From Pseudocercospora fijiensis CIRAD86 (lineage: Eukaryota; Ascomycota; Dothideomycetes; Mycosphaerellales; Mycosphaerellaceae), in NCBI RefSeq assembly GCF_000340215.1, contig NW_006921535.1:2197122-2261121 (forward strand): 64,000 nt of DNA. Reading direction: 5' to 3'. Numbering within the stretch: position 1 is the stretch's first letter; each line of letters begins with the position of its first letter. The notes beneath the pieces were generated by a model. The model did not search any database and was not told where the DNA came from. It saw only the letters and a list, made by a program, of their open reading frames with translations. A program made the translations under genes and the position numbers. This document shows, piece by piece, positions 34,101-46,700 of this stretch.

Positions 34101-35900
34101 GTGAACAACGTAAAGTAGCGTTCTTGCAGTAGACTAGGGTTAGTAATAGTAACTATATCTATATAGACAATATAGTAAATAGTAGACGGTCGCACTCGTA
34201 GCAGTCGGTTGTATTCCTTATATAACATTGCTATACGACAAGCGATATAGTTGCGGAAGTCGGTCTTGTTTCTAGTAATAACAATCTGACCCTTAGCTTC
34301 TATTCGTAACAGCTTGCGGTAATAGATATAGCTATATCGTAGATGCTACTCTTCTATCGTACCTGTTAGCACCCCCTTCTTCGATAGAAGCGTAACAACT
34401 TAGCTATTAGGTCTAGAGGTTGGTATATGTAGATAGGGGAGACTATTCTTTCGGTATGTTTAAGCAATAGTAACCTTAGAGCCGTTAACAATAGTAAACA
34501 GCACTCGCTTGTTATTCCGATAGAAACAGCCCTTATCGGTAAGCTTCTTAGTAGACAGAAGGTTGGCTGCTAGACCTAGAACATACAGTGTATTAGACAG
34601 CTTTATACTGCTTATACTACGCTTATTAACAACCTTAGTCTAAGCTATACCAACTATCGTAGCGTGCTTCGTGTTGCTACTAAACCGGACAGGAATATAA
34701 CAGCCTTTATATTTAATAAGCAATAAAGGGTTATTAACTATATATATGCTAGTACCTAAGTCGATAACCTAATTAGTAGTACGAGTCGCTATAGTGAGTG
34801 CTATAGAAGCTGCGTTACTAATAGTGATCGCATTAAAGGCGTAGTTGCTGCTTAGGTCTAATAATACCCCCGGGGTAGTATTAGCCGTATACAGGCCCTA
34901 GGTACTATTCTAACTAGATAGCGGCTGTTGCTGTTGTTGCTATACAGTTAGTCTACGCTGCTACTATTGCTGCTTCTTAGCCTTCTGCTTCTCGCGACGA
35001 AGACGGTCTTCTTCCTTTAGGTAAGGGTATTTAGTATAGCACCGATCGGATAGGTAAGCGCCTTAGCAGTATAAGCACTTCTCGCGATTCTGACTATTCT
35101 AGCTGCTTCTACTACTACTACGACTATTGTTGCTGTTTCCGCGGCTACTACGACCGCTACGGTTCGAGTTACCTCGACCGCTGTTATTATTACTATTGCT
35201 ACCTTGCTATTATAGTTAGCGCTAAAGACTAAAGAAGCTATTGTATTAGGCCTAGTTTAATTAAGCTATATTCTTATCAAGCAACGCGCTAATAATATTA
35301 TTAAGGGTATCATCGTTAATAGTGTATTCCGAGGCGCGCATTTGCTTACGGCGCATCTGTACGAATGCCTCGTAGAATAGTGCGATCTGTATAATAAACA
35401 TATAGATAGCCTAGTATTAGCTAATAGCTAATTTGGTATCCTTTAAGGCACTAAGCTTCTTCTTGTAATTATTGTAGAACTTCTTAATGTCCTTGCTATT
35501 ATACCGAAGGGTAATATATTCCTAGTAGAGTATAAATTTAGTAGACCTACCTTTACTAGTATATTTCTTCTTAAGGAAGTCCTATACTTCCTAGGATATA
35601 GATAGACTAAGCAGTAATTGTTAAATATTACTAATACAATTAGCAAAGATCCAGGTACGCGCTATTTGATCTTTAGAGTCCTATTTATCTTAGCGGTCTT
35701 TAAACTCTTTAGAAGACTTACTAGAGGCCTTAGAAAGGGGTCGCTAGCGGGTACCTTGTATATAGCGCTAGACTGATATACCTTTAAGGGCGCCTTTAGC
35801 GGCGTACGACTATAATAGGTAATTCTCCTTATTCTTTAGCTTAGGAATGTTGCTTATATAAGCGCTAGAGGTTGTAGGGGGAGCTATTGCAGACAGCGAC
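31200..35900 (-). pseudogene. copia gag-pol reading frame with RIP stops
   Basis: Minus-strand reading gives gag with a CCHC knuckle near 35050-35085, where the His is now Tyr (CLYC-x-GAYLSDRC). The protease segment VIDLGTSIYIVNN lies near 34740-34790. Integrase includes DIVTITNPSLLQERYF near 34120-34180 and LDRGGKYGGN near 33945-33975, where DxGGE is expected. Reverse transcriptase carries YVDNIIIIA near 32265-32295, where the second Asp of YVDD is now Asn. RNase H near 31300-31700 shows SRTKYIDTRVYYICKKI and SFTKPLNKLKHSRF. Stops are TAG/TAA at Gln/Trp sites. The protein cannot be made. Confidence 0.9.
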
Positions 35901-36181
35901 GGCGATAATGTCTTAAGGGGCGGCCGATAGGCGCGCCTATGTTCTAGTATAGCGGACAGCTAATACTGATGTTAGAAACCGGTGTGGCGGACAGCTAACA
36001 CGGATAGTAACCGACTCGAGTCGGACTAGCACCTACTAGAATACTCGAGGGCGGCGAGGGTAGCGGCGACGATAATGTTGTCGGCGTAATTTTTAGTAAC
36101 GAGCGCTATCTACGCAGCAGTCGGATTGACTATTAGAATACGTATAGAATGCGTTAGAAACGCAGGGGGCTTATAACCACT

Positions 36182-36297
36182 TAATGTAACTAATGTATTC
36201 GAGAGAGACTATCTACGAGAAAGTCGGAAGAAGAAGTGCGGCAGTTGCAGCCTAAGGTATTATACACGTAATACCTATACACATACTCTTTATATAT
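36182..36297 (-). repeat. Right (5') LTR of the copia element
   Basis: Begins TAATGTAACTAATG, the RIP-mutated version of the left LTR, and matches it to about 36295. The last bases TATATAT diverge from TATGTCA by more than RIP can explain, so the exact end is uncertain. Both LTRs keep the same unmutated core GTGCGGCAGTTGCAGCC. Confidence 0.85.
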
Positions 36298-36392
36298 ATA
36301 GGCCTGTTATGTCCACCTATTATTATGCTTATATAATATCTGAGTAATAGCTTGGCTCTGTAATAAGGGGTTAGCTTTTGCAAGGTCGGCCT

Positions 36393-36446
36393 CTAGTAAG
36401 GCGCCTTTAGTAAGGCGCCTTTAGCAAGGCGCCTTTAGTAAGGCCT
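36393..36446. repeat. Short tandem repeat AAGGCGCCTTTAG
   Basis: About three to four units of 13-14 bp, each containing the palindrome AAGGCGCCTT, lie near the left end of hAT-2. Such subterminal repeats can be transposase-binding sites in hAT elements. That role is inference. Confidence 0.6.
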
Positions 36447-36599
36447 CGTATGCTAACACGTAGAAGAATAGACAACTGTCGATTATAGAGTTTAACTGCT
36501 ATATAGAAAGCATATAAAGAGACCTTGTTGCTACTAAATTTATATAGTATCCTACTTATTCGATCTGCCTCTTTTATTAACTAAGAACTAGCTAATCTT

Positions 36600-38720
36600 C
36601 TACCTCTTATCGCTATATCTTAAAACACTTCTAGCGGCTCTTAGCCTACAATCTTCGGTACTAGCACCTCTTCTCGAGTCGGCAGCAATAAGCGGAAGCG
36701 TATAGAAGACGAGTATTAGTAGCAAGTCGATCGTAACCGCTCGAGTAGTAAGAACTATCTATATATAACTTGCTACTATTATAGCGATAGCTAGACCTCG
36801 AATAAGCGCTCTCGAGTGTTTAACTACCTTACAAAGTGTCTGTTATTGCTAGAGTGTCTCTAGACGAAGTATTAGCCGCACTAAGTAGTTAATATCGACG
36901 TTAAGTTGCTAGAAGGTAATTAGATTAGTAAGGAGGCTTCTAGTGCTAGTGCTAAGGTTAGTTAAACTATCCTTCTTAGAAAGTATAGCTTTATCGACAC
37001 TATAACTCTAAAGCAGTATAAGGAAGCTAGTAAGCGTGTTGCTAAGTAGATATTCGCTACTAGATTGCTACTATATACGACTAAACACCCTGCCTTCAAA
37101 GTATAGCTAAAATTACTACGTCTAGCCTTCTCGCTACCTAGTCGCAAGGTTCTAACCTAATACTAGCTTCTAAGGATATATAAGGACCTTCGAGGCGAGA
37201 TAGACCGTAATATTGCTAAAAGCAATCGGATTACGCTTATAACGGATAGTTAGAGTAATCGGAAGGGTAGAGGCTATATTAACTACCTAGCGGTTATACC
37301 TCGAGCGGTATACTTCCTTAGTAGTTAGGCTACTAGCGCGACTCGTAGGTCCGCTAAGCACTATGCTAATAGCTTATTAGAGGTTATAAAGCTATTTAGT
37401 AATAAGGTCGTCGCTATAACTACTAACAATGCGAGTGTTATAAGCAAAGTAAGAGATATTATAAGTATTTTCGAAGTGTAAGCGCTCCTACCTAATCGGG
37501 CGCGGCAGCGCGGGCGGCACGGCTAGCTACGGGCACTAGACCTATTCCGGCTAATATAATGTTAGATTACTCTGTACTTTCTAAAAGTTATCTTAGTTAG
37601 TTGTTATTCTTACTATACTAAGCTTCTTTACGACGACTTATATAAAGAATAGAGCGTTTAGAAGGTATTTAGCGACGTATAGTATGTTTCTAACTACTTT
37701 AAGAATATATACCTTCTATTCGAACTACTTATAGAATTTTCCGACGGCAAATGCGTAGCATTTTAGTCCCTAGGTGCTATACGCTAGCAAGGCAAGCTAT
37801 ATTATATAAAGGCGGTCTAGACTAACCGATAATAGATCGAGGCTCTTAGAGAGAGTAAACACCGACTCCTCGATAGTACGAGCGCTACTTAGAAGGAAGA
37901 ATAGCATTATATTGTCTGCATCTTCGAGGCAGACCGGTTCTAGACTAATTTGTCGAAATATATTAAATTAATAATACCCTTCCTATAGGTAACTATTGCC
38001 CTCGAAGCCGATAAGCCTCTACTATCGCACGTATATAGCAATTTTAAGTAGCTCTATAACTAGTCCTAGAATAACGGCCTTCTTATAAACAACGAGATTA
38101 AGGTTATAATCGACAAGCGCTACGAAGACCTCTATATTCCCCTTATATTAATCGCCTATCTTAGTAATATTCGAGAGCGTAAGGACCCTCGGAAGCTTAT
38201 TATTATTAGCAAAGAGGAGGTTTATAGTATAGCTAACTTCCTTATATAATACTGCGAGCGACAACAACGATAAGAGTTACGCGTTAAACTCGAGATAAGA
38301 GCCGGTTAATTAATAAGCGACCTCTTCCTTCTACGTAATAGGCAAGGTCTATTTACTAATAAGGTCGTATAGCTGTCCGGCTTGTCTTAGTCGCCTATAT
38401 AATAGTAGTATAATAATATTAAATCTATATACCCTAACCTCTCGGAATTAATAATACTAGCGCTATTAATAGCACTAATAACTAGTGCCGCCGAGCGCAA
38501 CTAGTTAGCTTATAGCTTTATTATAAGCCTCCGCCGTAATCGCCTATCTTACGCTACTATCGAGAAGCTAGTCTATCTATATTAGAACCTTTGTATTAAG
38601 TACTAGATTAACGATAACTAGCTTATAGACGACGACTTCTACGATCTAGAAGAAGTACTTAAAGCTGTACTAGACGGCGAGGTCGACAATAGCGCCGTTG
38701 CTAACCCTAATAGCACTTAT
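36600..38720 (+). pseudogene. hAT-2 transposase relic
   Basis: Plus-strand reading shows a BED-type N-terminal region near 36680-36900. A DUF659-like core near 37215-37480 contains NRITLITDSWSNRKG-like sequence, where TGG is now TAG, followed by YINYLAVIPRAVYFL and VVAITTNNASVI. The C-terminal hAT dimerisation domain near 38440-38600 contains LALLIALITSAAERNQLAYS and RRNRLSYATIEKLVYLYQNL. Breaks are RIP-type stops plus at least one frameshift. This belongs to a different hAT lineage from hAT-1, whose core reads AIAIDS rather than LITDS. Confidence 0.88.
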
Positions 38721-38932
38721 AGGGCGAGTTTATAGATATTTCCCGGTATTTACTTACTCTTAGTATATAACGTATCGCTTCTTATCTACTTTTATATAGT
38801 AGCTTAGCAGCTAGCCCCGATACGATAAGACCCTCCGTATGTCTACTCGTACGTACGTAGCGGGTTTATTAGTGGACACTGCCCCTATTTTATAACCACG
38901 GTGGAAGCACAACACTAACAGGATGTTGTTGT

Positions 38933-38955
38933 GGGACGGGACGGGACGGGACGGG
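38933..38955 (+). repeat. (GGGAC)5 pentanucleotide, potential G-quadruplex
   Basis: Five GGG runs separated by AC satisfy the usual G3-N2-G3 quadruplex rule on the plus strand. It lies 52 bp inside the normal DNA to the right of the hAT-2 end. Confidence 0.75.
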
Positions 38956-39678
38956 ACGGAAATGCAGTGAGAGGGCGGTGCAAAGTGACAAAGTCTTGGC
39001 TTGCTTGGCGGAGATGACTTTACGCATTGGGCGGAACCACTCACGACTGCCAAACGCGTCAACGCATAGCATCCTCAGCCCCGTGCAGCTGGAGCAAGAG
39101 ATAGAAGAGGAGGATTGCTGCTGCATATTGCGGACCAGCGCATGGTCTTTTAATCGTCGGTTATGTGGTCCTTTTTGGCCTCTTTCGCCATCCGAAGAAG
39201 CACGCCGAATGAACAAACGAGAAATCTGCAGAAGGAGTGCTTGTTGTTGGGCATGGGCACAGCATCAAGCTGCTGCTATGCAGATTCACGAAACAATCAC
39301 AGTTCGTCGCCACTCACCGTATCACGCTCGAAAGATTGCTCGACCCTCTGCGTGAAAGAGTCGTCAAGTGGGAAGAAGAGGAAGAAGTCCCATAATAGAT
39401 GCGTGACTTGTGATGGTTCAAATGATCCATTGCTACTGATTGTGTCGAATGCGCTATGGTATCCTGCCAGGACATCATACTCCCATGATACTCACTCCGC
39501 ACCATGGTATAAAGCAGCTAATGGTTGCAGACACCGTCTTTCTGATCATTCACGACAATCTCTGCCCCAGCATAAGAAAAATGGACCCTCTATATCGCTC
39601 CTGTTGCTACATATACCAGAACCAAGAAAATCGTCGAAGCTCAAAGCAAAAGAATTAATCCCAAACGCAGCTCTCAGC

Positions 39679-39960
39679 ATGCCGCACCGCTCTCGGGAAC
39701 ACCACAACCGGTTCTCCCCACTCTCTCCAATTCGCACCCTGGGTCGCGGAGTCGCTCGAGCAGTCTATCTCATCACCAATGACGGTTACATGGCCAGAGG
39801 TCAACATGACAGCCACAATGCCGCATCTCGAGGCTATCGCGAGCACCGAAGTCACAGGACTGGTTGGGATCCAGTATATCGTGGTGATGGCAGGAGATCA
39901 TGGACATGGGAAGACCAGGAACGTCAGCGGTATCGTGACGAAGGATATCGATACTACTAA
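39679..39960 (+). CDS. Possible small Arg/His/Tyr-rich protein
   Basis: A 93-residue frame from ATG at 39679 to TAA at 39958-39960. It is rich in Arg, His and Tyr (for example RSREHHNRF and SWTWEDQERQRYRDEGYRYY at the end). The frame stays open upstream to 39163, but that part looks non-coding. A TATAAA at 39509-39514 lies about 165 bp upstream. No family was recognised. It could be a small basic, possibly RNA-binding protein or a chance open frame. It is convergent with TOM70, whose stop lies 343 bp away. Confidence 0.3.
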   Translation: MPHRSREHHNRFSPLSPIRTLGRGVARAVYLITNDGYMARGQHDSHNAASRGYREHRSHRTGWDPVYRGDGRRSWTWEDQERQRYRDEGYRYY

Positions 39961-40303
39961 GCGATGATCTCTGACACTCGGATGCCCACGCCTGATCGAT
40001 ACCTCTCTCTGATGGCTTCTAGATACTGCATTGAATGGCGTTATGAAAGTATGTAATGCGAAGGCGTTCTTAGAGAGGAGGCATATAATACCAATTTGAA
40101 GCTCTGTATCTGCACACTTCCGCCAGGCGTCTGGGTCCTATAACATACAGATTGAAGAAGTTTCTTTCACGCGTTCTCTCGCAGACTGGCTGCCGCGTAG
40201 GCTACGCTCAACGCCTTGTACAATGCATGCAACTCGCGTGAAATACATCCACAAGCCCCACCTTACCATAGTATTTATGAACATTACCACGTCCACCATA
40301 TTC
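39961..40303. other. Convergent 3' intergenic region
   Basis: Normal-composition DNA between the possible small gene and the TOM70 stop codon. It should hold 3' untranslated regions. Nothing else was recognised. Confidence 0.4.
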
Positions 40304-42272
<1,969 letters not shown>

Positions 42273-42884
42273 GGTGGGCTCGCCTGGACCGATCTAGGAC
42301 GTGGTAATGACGGAAATAGAAATCTAGCGCTCGAATCGATCTACAGGAAAGAGATGGAGAGAGCGGCGATGGGGGCGACGGGGACGGTCGATGTCGAGGA
42401 GGACGAATGCAACTGCTGCCGCAGCTTTCCTCAACTCGAGAACGAAACGATTCTTGAGACAAGCTTCAAGCCTCGGATGTCGCGCCGAGCCTTGTTTTAC
42501 CTTGCCCGCCCGCCTGACTGGCCCTGACATCACAAGATCACAAGCCTTGACTAATCTCTTTTTCCGTCGCTCGCGGTCTGCACATGAAGAATAATAATAA
42601 TAATATTGATGAGTACCCGTCAAGGGCCGATCACGCGTGCGCATACATATGATTTACCATCCACTGCCGGTGTGAGATGTTCCGGCCACCCACCGACTGA
42701 TTACGACGCTGTGGTCTGCACCTCCTGAATCGGAGTCATAGCCCAGCACTACATGTACATGCCTGGTCACAGCGTCCTCTTGATGCTGCTCTGAAAGGTA
42801 TGACTGTTCAATCGTCTGCATTCAATCGCTGTAGTTCTTCGCTCACCACAGAACCAAGCGCCGTGCTCTACCAATGCTCTCAAC
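42273..42884. promoter_or_regulatory. Divergent promoter region TOM70 / ABZ2-like
   Basis: 612 bp between two divergent start codons. It contains an (AAT)n microsatellite at 42589-42605. No convincing TATA box was seen. The region probably drives both genes. Confidence 0.5.
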
Positions 42885-43769
42885 ATGAGCGGTCACTTCA
42901 ATGGCGGCCCTGCTGGCTCCGCCACACCTAGCGACGACGAGGAGTCATTCGTATATACTAGCATTCGATATGATACACGCCTTCTGAAATCGGATAAGAA
43001 TACCGCTGCATCTTGCGGTATGCCTTGTCCGTTCTACATGTTGGAACACCATTGGACAAGACTGCAAATTGCCAAATGGAGCACATTCTGCTTTGCGGAC
43101 GATAGACCAAGATCCAACTCCCGCGGTCCATCAGTGCTCTACAGTACTTTGCTCAAGGCTGTCAAGCAGTGGCACGAGAAACATCCCGGCGAAACTCCCG
43201 AATCTCTTCGAATCAAGGTCCGGGCGTACGTCGGAGGTCGTGTACGCACCGAAATCTATTTCCCACTTAGATCCATTCCCATGGAGCAGCTTTTTCCTTC
43301 GACGCTCGGCTCACCGACACAGCCTTGGGTCGCTCTCGAATGGACCATCGTGCTGGACTCTCAGGCCACGGAGCCGTCTGAAGGCACGATGTTCAAGACA
43401 AATGATCGCTCAGCTTACGGCCGTGCGAGGGCGGCTGCAGAGATCCTCACTTACCAGATACCGAAGGAGGTCCTGCTTTTCTCAAGCGACGGAAACATCC
43501 TCGATGGGTCCATATGCACGCCATACTGTTATCGAAACGGTGCCTGGGTCACTCCGGATGCGAGTGCTGGAGGTTTGCAGGGCACTACAAGACGTTGGGC
43601 TCTAGAACAGGGTCTCGCTGTTGAGGGAAAGATCGCGGTCGATAGCTTCCGAGATGGCGAGATCGTATGGCTCAGTAATGCGGTCAGAGGCTATTTTCCA
43701 GCAAGATTCGAACATCGCGCCAGCGCAGCAAAGGTATCCGGCGACGTTCAGCAGCAGCCTGCTTCGTGA
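42885..43769 (+). CDS. ABZ2: Aminodeoxychorismate lyase-like, class IV PLP aminotransferase fold
   Basis: Probable 4-amino-4-deoxychorismate lyase, which releases pyruvate to give p-aminobenzoate for folate synthesis. The intronless 294-residue protein belongs to the PLP fold-type IV superfamily. Lys171 in MFKTNDRSAYGRAR is the likely PLP lysine. The C-terminal half carries family-like segments SSDGNILDGSICTPYCYRNG, GGLQGTTRRWALEQGLAVEG and EIVWLSNAVRGYFPARF. N-terminal residues 1-20 are low in structure. Branched-chain or D-amino-acid aminotransferases share the fold, but the SICTPY and LSNAVRG segments fit fungal ABZ2 better. The symbol is by resemblance. Confidence 0.78.
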   Translation: MSGHFNGGPAGSATPSDDEESFVYTSIRYDTRLLKSDKNTAASCGMPCPFYMLEHHWTRLQIAKWSTFCFADDRPRSNSRGPSVLYSTLLKAVKQWHEKHPGETPESLRIKVRAYVGGRVRTEIYFPLRSIPMEQLFPSTLGSPTQPWVALEWTIVLDSQATEPSEGTMFKTNDRSAYGRARAAAEILTYQIPKEVLLFSSDGNILDGSICTPYCYRNGAWVTPDASAGGLQGTTRRWALEQGLAVEGKIAVDSFRDGEIVWLSNAVRGYFPARFEHRASAAKVSGDVQQQPAS

Positions 43770-46700
43770 CAAAGCTTTTCCAGTGTACAACTTCCAGTGC
43801 TGTGGCATACTTCAACTCTGGGCTGGTAATTTCTGATTCGCGAGAGGGTTTTGGAATATTGTTTGAGAAAGAAATAAGAGCAAGTCTACTCTTGTTAAGG
43901 CGCCTTGTTTTGTACAAGCGAATTAGGTTCTCACAGGGCGCGACTGCATCCCTCACCACGTCTTGGCACGCATGCCCAGGCAGGCGCGACAGTGTGACTC
44001 CACGAAGCCGCGGATACCTTCCTATGCGCCAAAATGCACTCAACGAGTCACCGAAAAGAACGAAGTCAGAGCAGGGATTCAAGGTCCATGCGCAATCTGA
44101 GTACCTCGTATGCGACACCGCATGGCGGATACGAGCCCAAGCGATTTTGTGCCTCGGTAAGAAGACACCTGGATGTCTCAACAGCACTCAAAATGCAGCA
44201 TGCACCACTGCCTGTTGGCCATTTCAGCGACCCTCTTTCCCATTCCGCCTTTTGCACCCCTTCTCACTACCATCGCCATACATATGGAGCTCTGCCTCAT
44301 CCGAACTACGCTTTTGGCCTCCTCCGCCATCCGTTCTCGAGGCGCCAGAAGCCTGTGGACGGATACTATCATTCGCTTGCTCCAAGTCAAGGGGCTCTGA
44401 ATTTGCGTCCAGGGGGACGGGATCGATCGAAGCGAAAGCAACTTTTTCATTCAGCTCTGCTAAGGATCTCGCGTTCCAGCTAGAATCGCTCAGTGCTTTC
44501 CTGGCTATCATTGGCAGCGGCTCATGCAATATATCCTGAAGCAAGAATCTTTCCAATGGCGATGCGGGACGAAGTTCCGAGGATCGATATTGACGAGTGA
44601 TGAGGCCCAAGTCCACGGTACTCGAACGATGTCTGAACAGTCCGGACATCCCAATATTGGTGCTCCCACCATCCCGGTGAGCGCAGTGAGCTTGCTCCGT
44701 CTTCGGTAGTTTTCCCACGAAAGCCGGTCTTCGTTGCTGTCTCTCGACATATCCTTCAAGATGGCTGCCAATCTGGACGGGGTTAATCCGGGTGACCGTA
44801 CGGAATTTATCATGCTTACGCCAGCAAGATGGGCAGCGACGTCGCTGGCATCCAGAGTGCTAGACACCTGTCTACGTGTGATCCCGATCCTCGAAACCTG
44901 AAAACTGCCTTGATCACCTCTCGACATATCTGGTTAAGCCTTTCTTTGATACATAAAGCTTGCGAAACTAAGTCTCTCCATCTCTGCTACCGGCTTAAGC
45001 GGCGCCTTTGTAGGCCATCTGGACAGCGCTCATTTCATAGCAGGCTATTGCCATTCAACAACCCGGCGTGAGAGCGGAAGGCAAACATCTACAGCCGCCG
45101 AAAGCTGCAGGTTACACAAGTACCTCGATTTAATTCATCAAGGAAGATCGAGCCACAGGGCACCAAGGCCATGAGCCATGTCTGCGCGGAACGTCTATCC
45201 ACAGCATGTACCTGACAGGTGCGCACCTTGATATCAACCTTGCTCAACTTGCGTGTGGCCTGCCAAAATGCGCTCACATACCCGTAGCGGACTCGACAGA
45301 CATTCCGGCCTAATGCCTAATGCCGTAATTTCATAAAGACATCATCAAGGGTCGATCGATATGGTATAGATCCCAGCCTACTGCGGCTCGAGCCCAACCT
45401 TACTGGCGACCCTTCATCTCCAGTGCGATGGATGCACCGACGCAGCAAACACAAGACTGCGGTTCGCACTGCACTGCACTGGTCCCTCTGCATGTCTAGA
45501 GCTCTTGACGGCTACTGTATGTGGCATAAGCCCTACGGAGCATCTGCTGGTTTTGCGAGTAGGAAGTCACAAAACACTTGGGACTTCGTCAGGCAAGACT
45601 TTTCTTGCACGAAAAGACAACGGAGTCTCCTCTTGCCTGACGGGCCCTCCACAGCGCAATTTCACGCCTTCCAACTGTAGGTCGGGTCGACCCGTTGTTA
45701 CACCCTCTTTCAGTGTTTCGGTGGTATTCTCTACGCCCTGTGGAATAGCCCCCGAGCCCTGCGACTGCTGTTATATCCAATGGGAGAAGCAGATTATACC
45801 TGTATTGAGTCACTCGAAATGACAATCTACCACTCGGGCGGCGGACGCTACTATTCGCTTCTTGAAGGACGCTGTACGACTTATCTATACGGAGGATCCA
45901 GTCACAACATGCTTCTAGAATCTTGATGATTCCACGGGAGTCTGTTGGTGCAGGGGTATGAGTATTGAGTTAAGCTTGACAGGAGTCTAATCCATGCCAA
46001 GCTGTTCAACCACAGATCATTGGCGCACTCGGGCTCTGTACGCACGCAAGCCTACTGGGAAGCAACAGCCCACATCTTAGCACTCGGCGAGATTGGACAG
46101 CTCGCAGCATGTCTCCTGCACTTCTCACCGGAACACTTGCCCAAAACTTGATATATGCGGTTCTACTGGACTGTACACACCTTTACGGCTGCCGGACGCC
46201 AGCTTCGCAAACCCAATGTGCGCTATGCCATTCGCTTTATCCGTCTAGCGACTCTTGGGATATCTTTAGATTACTTTGGTATACGAGGCTCCGCGACTTG
46301 ACATTGGACACTTCGCGAGGACTGCAAGTATATCGAACCGCTGCCAGTAGAGGTGCCTACCGATTCATGATGCCTCAGACGTTCCGGCTAAGCCTCCTGT
46401 CAACTGGTCCTATACATCTAACAGCGGATGCGGGCCAAAAGTTCGGCTCTGGAATCCTAGTACTACGGCTACCTCCAGCGTTCCTGGTTCACGCTCCAAG
46501 CTCCGGAGAGATTGCGCTCCTCGTCATTCGAGTACCTCGTATAACACTTCATAAGTCAAGACCATCTAAGCTTCTTTTAGCTCGACCCGATGATCTCGGT
46601 AATACGTCGAATTGGATAGGACGTCGCTAGTTGTCTCCAGCTTGCGTGCAGCAATACAGAGGACAGCCCAAACCGCAAGTTGTAGCTAACCTGCCTCGTC

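Larger units (their letters stand above)
30982..36297 (-). mobile_element. Ty1/copia LTR retrotransposon, RIP-degraded
   Basis: A 5.3-kb element lies between direct repeats of about 116 bp. On the minus strand the domain order gag, protease, integrase, RT, RNase H identifies copia. A purine tract (AAGGGGG on the minus strand) abuts the LTR at 31098, as a polypurine tract should. TGGTTATAAG lies just inside the right LTR, as expected of a primer-binding site. The right LTR end is blurred and no target-site duplication could be confirmed, because another element starts directly to its right. Confidence 0.9.
36307..38881 (+). mobile_element. hAT-family DNA transposon (hAT-2), RIP-degraded
   Basis: The right end reads AGTGGACACTG (38871-38881), giving a CAGTGTCCACT terminus in reverse. 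The left end, TTATGTCCACCT from 36307, is a degraded match. A transposase relic lies inside. An 8-bp target duplication could not be recognised. The right end marks the abrupt return to normal composition. Confidence 0.65.

Noticed and set aside
39163..39678. Upstream extension of the open frame ending at 39960 to 265 codons
   Set aside because: Residue composition looks random and a TATA box lies inside it. Only the last 93 codons look possibly coding.
43766..44539. 257-codon plus-strand open frame
   Set aside because: No family-like features. It overlaps better coding-like frames on the other strand and begins in the tail of the ABZ2-like gene.
46109..46630. 173-codon plus-strand open frame in the gene-poor stretch
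   Set aside because: Composition looks like chance translation, with no domain pattern or supporting introns.
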